Positions 1-9,536 of a DNA stretch of 64,000 bases are shown here, piece after piece. The stretch comes from Lineus longissimus (taxonomy: Eukaryota; Nemertea; Pilidiophora; Heteronemertea; Lineidae), in the NCBI RefSeq assembly GCF_910592395.1, contig NC_088321.1, positions 7,252,001 through 7,316,000 on the forward strand. The letters run 5' to 3'. The notes below the pieces were generated by a model, which was not told the origin of the DNA, searched no databases, and worked only from the letters and a program-made list of their open reading frames with translations. Both the position numbers and the translations under genes were made by a program. How positions within the stretch are numbered: position 1 is the first letter of the stretch; the number at the start of each line of letters is the position of its first letter.

Positions 1-2
1 GT

Positions 3-866
3 CGCACTTATGTTCTCCGCGGTCCTGCTAATAGTACAACAATTTGGCCAGGTGAGTGCATTGAAGTTGAACTACAATCAGACGATCCAATCGACCGCGA
101 CTCCGAATGCGCAATCGAACCTCGCCTAGATTCGAGTCGCTCCGATGAAACATGGCCGATCCCAGATATCATTACCAGTGTCGCGGGAAAAATCCGTATC
201 CTAAACATGACAAATGAACCGGTTACGCTGAAGCGAAATGAACATCTCTGTCAAATCAGCCACGCTTTTGTCCCTGATGATAAACCGGCAGGTCTATCTG
301 TAAAAACACCATCTACAGGCCGACCGCAAGCAAACTCCACCAAAAAACACTCTGCCAATGTTCGCCTTGACCCAGACGGTATATTCACAACTGACATAGC
401 CGCTAAATTCCGGTCAACTCTAGATGAATATGAAATCGTCTTTAACCTTGAATATAAAGGCTATAACGGTGCTTCCGGTCCATTTGAAGCTAAAGAAAAT
501 ATGGGTCCCGTACAACCTCCACAACGAAAGGGCCACCTACCACAATACGCCCGCAACCAACTGGTAGAATTCCAGGACAAATTTGACACTCTTGAAGAAC
601 AAGGTGTGTTCAAACGTCCTGAAGACTTAGGTATAACTGCAGATTATCTGAACCCTTCATTTCTAGCCAAGAAGCCCAATGGTGGGTTTCGACTTGTCAC
701 AGCATTTGCGGACCTGGGCCGTTACAGCAAACCCCAGCCATCGCTAATGCCTACCGTTGATTCTACCTCACGCCACATCGCCCAATGGAAGTATGTAATA
801 ACCACAGATCTCACTAGCACTTTCTATCAGATTCCACTTTCGCGTGGTTCCATGAAATACTGCTGA
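3..866 (+). pseudogene. Ty3/gypsy-type pol, 5' part (linker and reverse transcriptase N-terminus), element gypsy-1
   Basis: The frame is open from the window edge to a TGA at 864-866, so the true start lies outside. The first about 140 codons look like the acidic linker after a retroviral-type protease. A reverse-transcriptase fingers/palm start follows: FLAKKPNGGFRLVTAF near codons 217-232 and motif A as TTDLTSTFYQIPL near 795-835, with the catalytic Asp. This is what a Ty3/gypsy pol shows between protease and palm. The frame stops just where the next conserved block would follow, so this copy is broken. The family is clear from the motifs; clade assignment is not possible here. Confidence 0.8.
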
Positions 867-882
867 GTATGCACCCCCTTCC

Positions 883-1854
883 GTGGAGTTCGTGTGTCCG
901 ATCCGCAATGGGCATACAGGCTCAGAAACCGCATTGGGAGAGCTAATGTGCCGTGTCACTGGTCATCTTCTTCAGGAAGTTATAGTTGCTAAAATAGCAG
1001 ACGACCTCTACATAGGAGGCAACACTCCTGAAGAACTATGGCTTAACTTCAGAAAGTTCCTGCACGCCCTCCATGTTAATTGACTAGCGCTGTCCGCTCC
1101 CAAAACAGTAATCGCACCGAAAAGCACAACAATCCTTGATTGGATTTGGAACTTGGGCACCCTTAGAGCTAACCCCCACCGCATTGCTACCCTGAGTAAT
1201 TGTAACCTCCCCGAAAAAGTGAAAGATCTTCGGTCTTTCGTTGGAGCATACAAAGTCCTCGCTCGAGTAATTCCAAACTGCTCTAACGCGTTAGTCGAAT
1301 TAGACAAGCTTAATGCAGGGCGCGAGTCAAAAGAGAAAATCGAATGGTCAGACGATACACGCGAAGCATTCAAAAATGCTCAGAAAATACTAGGATCACA
1401 CCGTAGCATCACGCTACAACGCGCAGAAGACTTACTCTGGATCGTTACCGATGGCGCTTTCCGTAACCCAGGCTAAGGCGCTACATTGTACGTAACGCGC
1501 GCAAATAAACTACGCCCAGCTGGATTCTTCAGTGCAAAACTTCGTGATCGACAATCAACATGGATACCATGCGAGGTAGAGGCATTGTGTATTGTAGCTG
1601 CGATCAAACATTTCAATCCGTATATCGTTCAGTCCTGCGTACTAACTGACAGTAAGCCATGCGTACAGGCCTTTGGAAAAAAGGCTGCCGCGGTGAATTT
1701 TCGGCCAGTCCCCGTGCCTCTACATTTATATCCATAGCAAGTAGATACCAAGTATCTATCCGTCACCAAGTATCTATCTGGATCCGCAATACTCCAATCA
1801 GACTTTGCGAGTCGAAATGCCGCACAATGCGCAGACACTTCCTGTCAGATTTGT
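883..1854 (+). pseudogene. gypsy-1 pol, RT palm/thumb and RNase H (frameshifted)
   Basis: This continues the upstream reverse transcriptase through several frames. The palm motif C reads AKIADDLY (about 990-1013), with the Asp pair of the active site. The thumb-like stretch VKDLRSFVGAYKVLARVIP follows at about 1219-1275. RNase H is recognised by three acidic blocks in order: IVTDGA near 1441, CEVEALCI near 1570 and LTDSKP near 1643. Stops at 864, 1081 and 1474 and frame changes near 1680 and 1740 mean no functional polyprotein. Residue order is that of Ty3/gypsy RT-RNase H. Confidence 0.8.
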
Positions 1855-1879
1855 AGTTTTATCAGACAAACAGAAGACT

Positions 1880-2436
1880 CAGTCGTCCGACGTACACCGG
1901 TATCCATCCCAGGCATAATATCTGGCCAAGCAAAACTGCCGTATACAGGCAGGACCTCTTGGCTTAATGCATTCTGATTGTCCTGATTTGAGGCGAACTA
2001 ATGCTCCCCTCAAACAAGGAACCAGACCATCTAAGAAGATAACTAATGCCAAAGACATCAAGAGATACCTTAACTCGATAACAATCTCCAAAGATGGTAT
2101 TTAGTTGTCCCTCAAAATGAACCGCTAGCTCCTACGCGCGCATTGTAGTCCCCCGACAAGTCCTGGATGGACTACTAAGCGCCCTCCATATACAGCTAAA
2201 GCACCCTTCCACCCACTAACTTAAACAAGTCACACACCGATACCTCTTCGTTCTTGACATGGACAAAGCCATATAACAAGTCGCAAAAGGATGTCACTTG
2301 TGCAATTCATGCACTGCAGAGTACACCTAAAGTGCTGGTGAAACAATCCACCTGTGAACCACCGGACACAGTTGGCACCTCATTCGCTGGTGATGTGATT
2401 AAACGCAACAAAAGCTGTCGCAAGCGCAAGATGTAA
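1880..2436 (+). pseudogene. gypsy-1 pol, tether and integrase N-terminal region (decayed)
   Basis: Short collinear pieces continue the same pol. They include a stretch near 2040-2140 ([12 protein letters not shown] and [11 protein letters not shown] in different frames), a gypsy-like integrase zinc-domain start around 2155-2320 and HALQSTPKVLVKQSTCEPPDTVG at 2310-2375 in pieces. Many stops and frame changes separate them. The integrase DDE core is not seen; the next recognisable gypsy piece is the C-terminal tail at 5545-5900, on the other side of the inserted non-LTR element. Assignment rests on order and spacing more than on single motifs. Confidence 0.5.
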
Positions 2437-2459
2437 TACCGAATCGCACTGATACGGAA

Positions 2460-2954
2460 AATGTCTCTCCTACAATACATTCGAACATGGTAGAGAATAA
2501 ATTTGACACAATTCGCAGAGACGATAACACGATCCAAAATAAGGAAGATATCACTACTCTATCACGCAATACTGTCAGTACGCCATCGAACCCAATCGGG
2601 ACACTGATATTCACGAACCAGTGTGTCACTCAGAAGCAAGTGGGAGATAGCAGAAGCAGTAGTGCTCTGGAATCATCGAGGAGATCCGAAAATGTATTCC
2701 TTGGCGTTACCAGAAACCGCCGTCAGAGAAAAGCGGTCGTATTCGTTGGCTACACTCTCTGCAAAGCACAGGACATGCGATTGTTAACTTCTTAGAAAAT
2801 CAAGGTGTTAAAACCCCAAGGGTTAGGCTGATGAAAAGCAAAGTTAGAGGAACCCAATCAGCAAAGGTTATAATAGACGAAAGGGATAAAGACGCACTTC
2901 TTCGTGAATGCTTTTCGCCGGAGGGAATCGCCTGCCGCGAATGGTTCGATTAGT
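2460..2954 (+). pseudogene. non-LTR retrotransposon LINE-A, ORF1 3' part
   Basis: A broken frame (about 2487-2795, then a shift) ends in a block reading VNFLENQGVKTPRVRLM and continuing to EGIACREWFD before a TAG at 2952-2954. Short RRM-like ORF1 proteins of Jockey/CR1-type elements end this way, with a Trp-containing C-terminus just before the endonuclease ORF. The N-terminal half is polar and low in order. At least one frameshift near 2785 separates the two parts. The following ORF2 lies on the same strand and starts within about 50 bp, the usual ORF1-ORF2 order. Confidence 0.5.
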
Positions 2955-2994
2955 CCGTCCAGAGCTGAGAGAAATCAGTACTAAACGCTTATGT

Positions 2995-4378
2995 GATGAA
3001 TGAGTCAAATATTACATTCCTTCGCGTGGTGCTATGTATGGCGCAGACTATATTGACCACCTGCTTAAGTCGAGCAGTTCAGATATCTTAGGAGTTTGTG
3101 AACACTGGCTTTACCCAGATTGTCTAAAATTTCTCCAAACTATTAATCGAGAATATTCGTCGCATGGTGTCTCTGACAATAGCCAGGATTAGCAGCCGCC
3201 CGACTCCGACTCCGAGTACGAGTACGAGTCAGAGTCGGATCCGCGCGCGAATGTTCAGTTTGATCGATTAGCAACGTCACGACTCCCGGTCAGAGTTGAT
3301 CTCAGTTCCAGGTGTTTTACGTTAGATGTCGCTGCGAAACGTAAACATAGCAGACGACGGAAACAATCGGCTGATCGGCAGTGATTTTCCTTTGATCGTG
3401 AATTAAACCAGTTATAGAGAAATGGCAGATTTTACTAGGCCTACATCTTGGACTTGGGAGCAAAAAATACCCCAAGGGCAATTGCATGCTTCCTCACTTG
3501 TAATAACCATTGATAACTACTACCATGCACATGATGAATGTCATGTACACATGATGTACACGCATCGCATGCGCATCGATGTGCAAAAAAATCGCGAGAA
3601 TGCCACCCAACAAAGATGCCCATACAGAGCACCCTTTTTCCACCAGAACTACATTGCTGGGCATTGACATATCCTTGAAAGCATTTACATTTAAAAACGA
3701 TCAGGAAATACTCCGAATCTACGATGATAACAGAGAAATTTGCACTGGGAGCGCACTTACGAATAGAGGTCGTCCAACTCGGAGTTTACGAGCGAGTACG
3801 AGTGACCACTTGGGAAACCCCCGCACTGTTGATGACGTAAAGCGCAAAAAGGGAATCACCTCGTACTCGGAGTCGGAGTCGGGCGTCTGCTAATCCTGTC
3901 TATTGACCTTCTTTCCTCACATACGAATCGCCGTGGTAAAGGAGGAGTCGCTATAATGTGGCATACGTCCCAATCTCACTTGGTAAGAACGTTGGATATA
4001 GAAAGTGATCGTATAGTAGGAATAAGCCTCTCTTTCATAAACCGCAGACCAGTTTTCATTCTGATGGCTTACTTACCAAATTCCAACCACCCAGTGGAAT
4101 TCTTTATCGAATACTTAGAATACATTGCCGAAATACATGATTTTTATAATTCAGTCGGAGATGTAATAGTTATGGGGGACCTCAACGCCCAAACAGGTGG
4201 GGCTAGAACCCCAACTGTTCAGAATTGCCGCAGGACACGAGCGCTAACTAACTTTCTCAATGGTGCAAATCCCGATCATCTACCAGAATTCTCGGTAATA
4301 AAGCCATGCACACGCGGAGACAGTGATGGCACCGGCTCCACTGCGTGTCATGTTAATGTCAACGCTCAAAACGCATAA
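2995..4378 (+). pseudogene. LINE-A ORF2, apurinic-type endonuclease domain, split by an insertion
   Basis: The first part (to about 3176) reads DILGVCEHWLYPD, the start of an exonuclease-endonuclease-phosphatase fold domain that nicks target DNA for target-primed reverse transcription. The second part (from about 3906) carries GGVAIMW and then VIVMGDLNAQTGG at about 4165-4203, the conserved GD[LF]N block. Between them lies a 729-bp inverted-repeat element. The frame is also broken downstream. The fold and motifs are those of Jockey/CR1-like LINEs; the exact clade cannot be read here. Confidence 0.75.
3177..3905 (+). mobile_element. 729-bp non-autonomous DNA transposon with 46-bp terminal inverted repeats
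   Basis: The left end (3177-3222) begins CAATAGCCAGGATTAGCAG. The reverse complement of the right end (3860-3905) begins CAATAGACAGGATTAGCAG. The two arms agree over 46 bp with only two mismatches and include a GACTCCGACTCCGAGTACGA repeat. It interrupts the endonuclease frame of LINE-A, which proves insertion. I see no transposase; the small ORFs inside look like noise. No target duplication is obvious in the flanks (tctctga versus accttct). If the true end is CAGGATTAGC the terminus would resemble hAT ends, but the superfamily is undecided. Confidence 0.8.
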
Positions 4379-4379
4379 A

Positions 4380-5545
4380 ACTCCATTGGGCACGTTGTAT
4401 CCGGTCTGATTTCGGTAAAATCGAACAATATCGGACAATTCTAAAAGCCAAACTACCAGTTTTTAAACCCGATATCGTAAGTTCAAGTGATGAGGTAGAC
4501 AAGTATTACAAGGATATCATAAATGCAATGGTGAACGCGGCGGAGCTTTGTATACCTATAAGCCGGTTTAACAACAGATTCCGTCCTTATTGGAACGATT
4601 GTCTGAAAGACTGACACATTAAAATGTGCAAAACACGGCATGCCTGGGTATTGGCAGGAAGACCCAGTGCACCCGTCATAACGATACGGGAGCAATATAA
4701 GGACAGCAAAAGGCTATTTCGGGCTGAAATGAGGCGTTTGAATGAAAAACTCGAAGAACAATTTTATGAAGAAATAAACGAGGCAGCAGAAGTCGATCAA
4801 ATTCAGTTCTGGAAATTGTTAAAAAGTAAGAACCGCGATTCCGAAAGAACACCTCCGCCAATGCGTTTTGACGGTGAAGTGGTTTACGATACACGAGATA
4901 TCATTTGTAAATGGGCCGACTACTTTGCGAATCTGTACACTCCGATCGTTGCGGTAAATACGACGAAACATTCAGACAAGAAGTCGAAAAGAAAGTGCGC
5001 GAAATGGAAACTGAGTCGCGGGAAAACTACATTTCTGTGTTGGACACTCTCTTCACTCAGGAGGAAGTCTCGTTATGCATGACTTTCCTCACAAATGGCA
5101 AAGCAGCAGGTCTAGACGGAGTTTCAAATGAACATCTAAAGTATGGGGGTCCTGATCTCGCGAAGGCACTGGCCAACCTGTTCAACCAATTCATGTTAAC
5201 AGAGCACAGACCAAAAGCCGCGAAACAAGGTGTCATCCATAACCTGTTTAAAGGGAAAGGAAAGAACAGAAGTGAACCCAACAGTTATCGCCCGATAACC
5301 TTATTGCCAACAGCGTACAAAGTTTTTGAACGTCTCATTCTAGAACGGATTAAGAAATGGATCAACGACGCGAACATTGCATTCCCAAATGCACAACAAA
5401 GCGCATATCAAAAACAACGGAGTTGCGTTTCAACTTCCTTCGTGTTTGAAGAAACTGTTTCGTATTTATTAGAAAGGCACTCGAAGGTTTATACCTGTTT
5501 TCTCGACGCAGCTAAGGCCTTTGATAGTGTTTGGCTGGACGGCTT
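4380..5545 (+). pseudogene. LINE-A ORF2, linker and reverse transcriptase (3'-truncated)
   Basis: From about 4624 a lysine/glutamate-rich linker leads into a non-LTR reverse transcriptase. Blocks seen in order are NGKAAGLDGVSNEHLKY (about 5095-5145), SYRPITLLPTAYKVFERLI (about 5284-5340) and motif A FLDAAKAFDSVW (about 5500-5535). The catalytic FADD/YADD motif and everything after it are absent; the sequence switches at about 5545 to the tail of the gypsy-1 pol. Loss of the 3' end is unusual, because LINEs normally lose the 5' end. A frameshift lies near 4910-4980. Confidence 0.8.
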
Positions 5546-5900
5546 GTTCCCACATTCAGAACCACGATATGCGCACAATTACAAACATAGGTCAGATGAC
5601 ATTGATGACGAGGAGTTGGATGCTCCATGCGAACCACCGGTACCTATTATACCTAGCGAAATTTCTGCGCCGCTGCCCGCGAACAGCAACACTGAGGCTC
5701 CACCTGAGGCCACTAACAGCATCGCTGATGCAACTCCTGAGTTTAGTGTCAACGCGAATTGTGACGCAAGCGAGACACCGAACATCAATCCCCCTAACAC
5801 CGAACCAGCGACTCCGCCAAGACGCTCAAGCCGCAACCGTAAACAGATCCAGTGCTTTGGCGACCCCATCACCAGCTTGAATTTTTCAAAATGCCTTTAA
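5545..5900 (+). pseudogene. gypsy-1 pol C-terminal tail
   Basis: An acidic, Pro/Ala/Thr-rich stretch ends in TPPRRSSRNRKQIQCFGDPI and then a stop at 5898-5900. A basic RSSRxRK block close to the stop is typical of the C-terminal end of Ty3/gypsy integrases after the DDE core. It is read in the same frame as the LINE-A reverse transcriptase upstream, giving a chimeric open frame from 4911. Its link to the 1-2436 gypsy copy is inferred from matching orientation and from being on the other side of the inserted LINE. No LTR could be recognised after it. Confidence 0.5.
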
Positions 5901-6309
5901 TTTGTGATCTCGAATTTAAAATTTCACAGATATTGATGGTGAAATATCAAATTTGAATAAGTAAGTCAAAGCATCGATAATTGAAAAACTAAATACGTTT
6001 AAAGTAATAGGCGGTTTTCTATTGCAGTATGTTTTTTCTTCCTCTGGTTCATCAGTAGGCTATTTTTCTAAACGTGTTTGATTATTTTCCAATTTTAGCT
6101 CTTAGATAGTAGAAAAAAGCGTGAGTGCACGCTGAGTTCACCTCACCCCGCTATAAAGACGCAACGTCATTTCCATTTGTCGTCGCAGTTGCGGGGTAAT
6201 CAAGCGCCATCAGCATGACTTCGGAAAAATCTATATCAGCAGCAGGACGTCAAAGGGTAGATCCTAACTCAGGAAACGCCTTACTAGTGCATCGTTCCGA
6301 TTGGGAATA

Positions 6310-7270
6310 TTCCGCCAGTCATTTTATTTCGTCAGTCACCAGTCATTTTTTAAAATTATGCGGTAGCCTATTAGGCATATGGCATAAAGCATATTCGAAG
6401 AATGTTAAAGTTTTTGGTAAGTATAGGTAATAAACTTGGTATCGTAGAACCTCTCTTAGCGGACACCTCTATTTTAAGGACACGAGCTTTGGTCCCAAAT
6501 TGGTTGTGTCCGTTCAATTTGACCTCTCTAATCAGGACACCTCTCTATTAAGGACAGCACTTGTCAGTCCCGATGGTGTCCTTAATAGAGAGGTTCTACT
6601 GTATTTGACGAATAAAGGTTTTGTAGTACCCCGTCACACTGTATCTCTTATTCACGTCACAATGCTGCCTCTTTCGAATTCCTGGCCGGTATAAAAAATG
6701 TGAAGTTTGGACGGGGGGGGGGGGGGGCATTAACCTGCCCTTTTAACTTTCTCAGAATAAACTGACAAAGTGGGGTCCCCCCGCCATTCCAGAGGATAAC
6801 ATTAACACTATCAGGAACAAATCCATATGATGGAGATTGGGTAATTTTCAAGTTCAAGCCTGGGATTAGATAACCCCACATAATGGGAAGGCCCAAAATA
6901 CCATTCATGTCAGCCCAAAATACACAGTTGAAGAAATAGAAAGTGTGATTATACCATCATAATTTATCAAAAGAATCAATAAATTGTGTTTGTACAAATG
7001 AATATGAAAGTACAATACAAATGTATATGTGTTCCTTACATAGCAAACTTCTCAACTCCGAAATTCCTTTCGGTTTTACCTCGCATTATCAGTATATGCA
7101 CCAATCATACATGTTATGCTGCCAAATACGTCACAATCACTATTAAACATGGTTAAGTTATAAAAAATATTTGATTTTACCTTCAATCATACAGGATTTG
7201 GCACTTTTGTGCCGAATTTATAAGTTTTTAAGAAATGACTGCTGAGGGCGAAATAAAATGACTGGCGGAA
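6310..7270. mobile_element. 961-bp TA-flanked inverted-repeat element (Tc1/mariner-like, non-autonomous)
   Basis: The ends are perfect 22-bp inverted repeats: TTCCGCCAGTCATTTTATTT at 6310 and its complement finishing at 7270. TA follows and precedes them (6308-6309 and 7271-7272), the target duplication of Tc1/mariner elements. It splits R1 copy A, whose two halves rejoin in the other copy. No transposase ORF is visible. It contains a second TA-flanked MITE at 6442-6601 and a poly-G run at about 6712-6727. Length and lack of coding capacity mark it as non-autonomous. Confidence 0.75.
6442..6601. mobile_element. 160-bp MITE of Tc1/mariner-pogo type
   Basis: The right end read inward begins CAGTAGAACCTCTCTATTAA; the left end begins tcgtagaacctctcttagcg and runs into ggacac copies. 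TA stands at both sides (6440-6441, 6602-6603). The inner half repeats the ctctctattaaggaca word in both orientations. The CAGTAGAACCTC start resembles pogo/Tigger-type ends. It lies inside the 961-bp element, which lies inside R1, so it is the youngest of the three layers. Confidence 0.7.
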
Positions 7271-7886
7271 TATCCACACTTTATCGTTCCACATGGAAAT
7301 GCTTGGAGAGCTAACTCGGGTCATATCGGAGTCAACTTCGGAAAGCGCGATAATTCAGCCAGATTTTGAATTTTCCCTTTTTTGTGCAACTTGTTGATGG
7401 AAACAACTAAAGTACTTAATGTTGAATAGGAGGTGACTGGGCAGCCGACAGCTGGGTAATATTGCATGCCCTTGATAATGCCAATGGTCCTTCAAATGTA
7501 TTTAGAGACCAACTTGACGATATATAAAGCCAAAGAAATTAGAGTTGGTGTTAATAATGGGGTGTCTACAAAACCAAGACCCAAGACCCAAGACCCAAGA
7601 CCTACAAAACCAAGACCCCCACCTACAAAACCAAGACCTACAAAACCAATACCTACAAAACCAAGACCTACAAAACCAAGACCCCCCCATCTACAAAACC
7701 AAGACCCGTCAACAAGCATAATCCAAACTGATTTGCAGATTTGCAGATCAGGGCCAGGTAACCAGGCCCTGCTCCTTGTCCTGGTTTCCATATTTTTCAT
7801 ATGTGTGATTATTTCTCGCATTTCTCTGTCACAGGGACATTATCCGATGATTGGAAACAGGTCAATAAGTTCATAGATAGACTTAC

Positions 7887-8229
7887 TGTCCATGTCATCT
7901 ACTGTCATTAGCCAGTGTCTAAGATTGTGTACCTTCTTATCATATCCAAGAGGCCCAAAGTCAAAAAATGCAAACTCCATCATTATTGAAAGCGGCCGCA
8001 TACAGATGCCTTTAAATCCAATGACATTATGATGATTGAATGTATTCATGAGTCTGCATTCTTTCACGAAGTGTTTCTCGTAGCCATCCTCCAGTGCCTG
8101 CTTTATCACCACTTTTTCACCACCAAATACAGCACAACGAACCTTTCCAAAACCCCCTTCACCTATCAATTCATCGAAAAGTACCTGATCCCAAGAAAAC
8201 GTCTTCAACCCAGACAAATCGTACTCCTT
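7887..8229 (-). pseudogene. Protein kinase exon (N-lobe) captured in the Mutator-like element
   Basis: The minus-strand frame reads the start of a Ser/Thr/Tyr kinase fold. It has the glycine loop ELIGEGGFGKV, then GEKVVIKQAL with the ATP-binding Lys, KHFVKECRLMN with the alpha-C Glu, and HNVIGFKGICM. The catalytic HRD and DFG parts are absent, so it cannot be an active kinase. A consensus donor GTAAGT (plus 7881-7886) ends the exon at 7887, and an AG acceptor ending at 8230 starts it in phase 0 with the upstream exon. The open frame runs on unspliced to 7840 and upstream to 8265. Retained splice sites mean it was copied as DNA, not from mRNA. The parent gene is not identified. Confidence 0.7.
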
Positions 8230-8325
8230 CTTAGTAGTACAGAGTCTTGGGATTTTAAAAGGCATCCTTTCGTTATGTTATACAAGCATTACTATCCAAA
8301 ACAAGAGAAAAACAATGGTACTCAC

Positions 8326-8561
8326 TATAGCATAGCTATGTGGAAACTGGTAACAAATGCCTCTTGACTTCTCATGATATGACTTTGATGTTATGTAAGC
8401 TTTACTATCTTGACCTAGTTTAATAGGAGTACCCTCGGGATCGAAGAGAACCAAACCTCCCCTCACCAAAGCACCGTGTAAACAAATTAAATTTACCAGC
8501 TCATCATGTATGTGGTGGATAAACATAAAAGGGTGGTTGACCTCTAGGTGTTTGAAGTCCA
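8326..8561 (-). pseudogene. Upstream exon of the captured kinase gene
   Basis: The minus-strand open frame includes HPFMFIHHIHDELVNLICLH and GLVLFDPEGTPIKLG. It ends in phase 0 at ATA followed by a GTGAGT donor (plus 8320-8325). With the acceptor before 8229 this gives a 96-bp intron and an uninterrupted frame into the kinase N-lobe. A likely acceptor (caagcag) stands at the 5' side near 8562. The domain is not recognised. It lies wholly inside the transposon ends, so it belongs to the captured segment. Confidence 0.5.
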
Positions 8562-9171
8562 CTGCTTGTTGACTTTACAGCTTATGATGCCGTGAATCTG
8601 TCTCAACAGGAGGTGTAACTAGTTTAATTGCTCTCCATCGACTCCAGGTAGCCATGCGAGGTTTAACCGTACATACCCTACATGCAGGATGTATTATTTG
8701 CCATCTACCTGGGTGAAAAACGTTTTGTCTGAACACTCATTCAAAATACTTTTTCCTCGTTGTTCAAAAGAGACTTGTGCCACTAATTAAAAAATAGCAC
8801 ATCACTGGCATTTATCACAAAATGAGCTAACAAGGGTCTTGGTTTTGTAGGTCTTGGTTTTGTAGGTGGGGGTCTTGGTTTTGTTTGGTTTTGTAGGTCT
8901 TGGTTTTGTAGGTCTTGGGTCTTGGGTCTTGGGTCTTGGCTTTGTAGACACCCGTTAATAATGTTAGAGAATGTCTCGCTTTCGCGTTGTACACTGGGGT
9001 AATGGGTACATGTTTATTCAATAAAAAGTCCTGTCACCTTTAACAGAATCTAAATTCAAGGAGCACTTTTAAGTTAGCACGTGATGAAATAACACATTTA
9101 ACAGGGACCGTATTAATAATACCGTGTGTTCCCCTTTTAAAAAATCCTATCCGTCGCCTAGATTTAAATTA

Positions 9172-9298
9172 GGTAGAATGGGGTAATAGTAGCCCCGGTT
9201 TAATTGTAGCCCCTGCCTATGATATTGATTGATATCCCCATGCATCAAACAATGCAGGGGCTACAAATAAACCGGGGCTACAAACACCCCATTCTACC
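9172..9298. mobile_element. 127-bp fold-back MITE
   Basis: GGTAGAATGGGGT at 9172 and its complement ACCCCATTCTACC near 9298 enclose long arms (gtagccccggtttaattgta versus ctacaaataaaccggggcta). The whole sequence can fold into one hairpin. TA dinucleotides within both outer ends would fit a TA target. It is only 28 bp upstream of the gypsy-2 5' LTR. Confidence 0.65.
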
Positions 9299-9326
9299 AG
9301 AACTCGAGCTAAATGAGAGAGAACAA

Positions 9327-9536
9327 TGTTGTGTTATCAAGCATACGCAGCGCCATCTGCTATATGCACCATGAACTGTAAGCATCACTTTGCATTAATC
9401 ACCCATCTCGAGTTCAGATCCAGCTAATAATATACAAAGTAGTAAACTCTAAGTGTGTGTACTACATGTATCCAAGATAAATAAATACAATAATCAGCCT
9501 CCTTAGTTAATATAAGATCGACCAAGGAATACAACA
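9327..9536 (+). repeat. 5' LTR of Ty3/gypsy element gypsy-2
   Basis: It starts TGTTGTGTTATCAAGC and ends GAATACAACA, matching pieces of the 3' LTR at 13836-13915 and 15385-15474. The word cagcgccatctgctata is shared near the start, and atataagatcgac followed by gaatacaaca near the end. It carries a possible poly-A word (ataaataaataca) near 9478. The base pairs before it (AACAA, 9322-9326) recur right after the 3' LTR (15475-15479), a perfect 5-bp target duplication. Confidence 0.8.

Larger units (their letters stand above)
6001..7497. repeat. Dispersed repeat R1, copy A (interrupted)
   Basis: Two pieces (6001-6300 and 7280-7497) match 56655-57160 in order and orientation. Shared text includes ggttcatcagta, ccaattttagctcttagat, the promoter-like ctcaccccgctataaagacg and the end gtgactgggcagccgacagc. 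A third, partial relative lies at 26690-26965. Between the two pieces sits a TA-flanked inverted-repeat element. The R1 ends are about TTAA-AGTAATAGGC and ATTGGTCCT-TCAA. A TATAAAG box followed by an ATG ORF start (6215) suggests it descends from an element with its own promoter. Superfamily unknown. Confidence 0.7.
7560..8953. mobile_element. Mutator-like transposon (Pack-MULE-like) with 10-bp target duplication carrying kinase exons
   Basis: The element starts GGGTGTCTACAAAACC (7560) and ends ...GGCTTTGTAGACACCC (8953). It is bounded by perfect 10-bp direct repeats GTTAATAATG (7550-7559 and 8954-8963). Both ends carry runs of a ctacaaaaccaagacc minisatellite in inverted orientation (about 7565-7715 and 8833-8945). 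A 228-bp relative at 20676-20903 has the same ends and also a perfect 10-bp duplication. Nine- to eleven-base duplications with G-rich ends point to the Mutator superfamily. No transposase is present; instead minus-strand exons of a protein kinase fill the middle, as in plant Pack-MULEs. Confidence 0.75.

Noticed and set aside
6712-6727. Poly-G run, also poly-G/C runs near 25500, 42990 and 53890
   Set aside because: Simple homopolymer runs in non-coding DNA; no supported function.
7492-7821. Minus-strand ORF with repeated GFVG/LGFV residues over the minisatellite
   Set aside because: It is translation of a transposon subterminal minisatellite (ctacaaaaccaagacc); no protein family and no codon signal.
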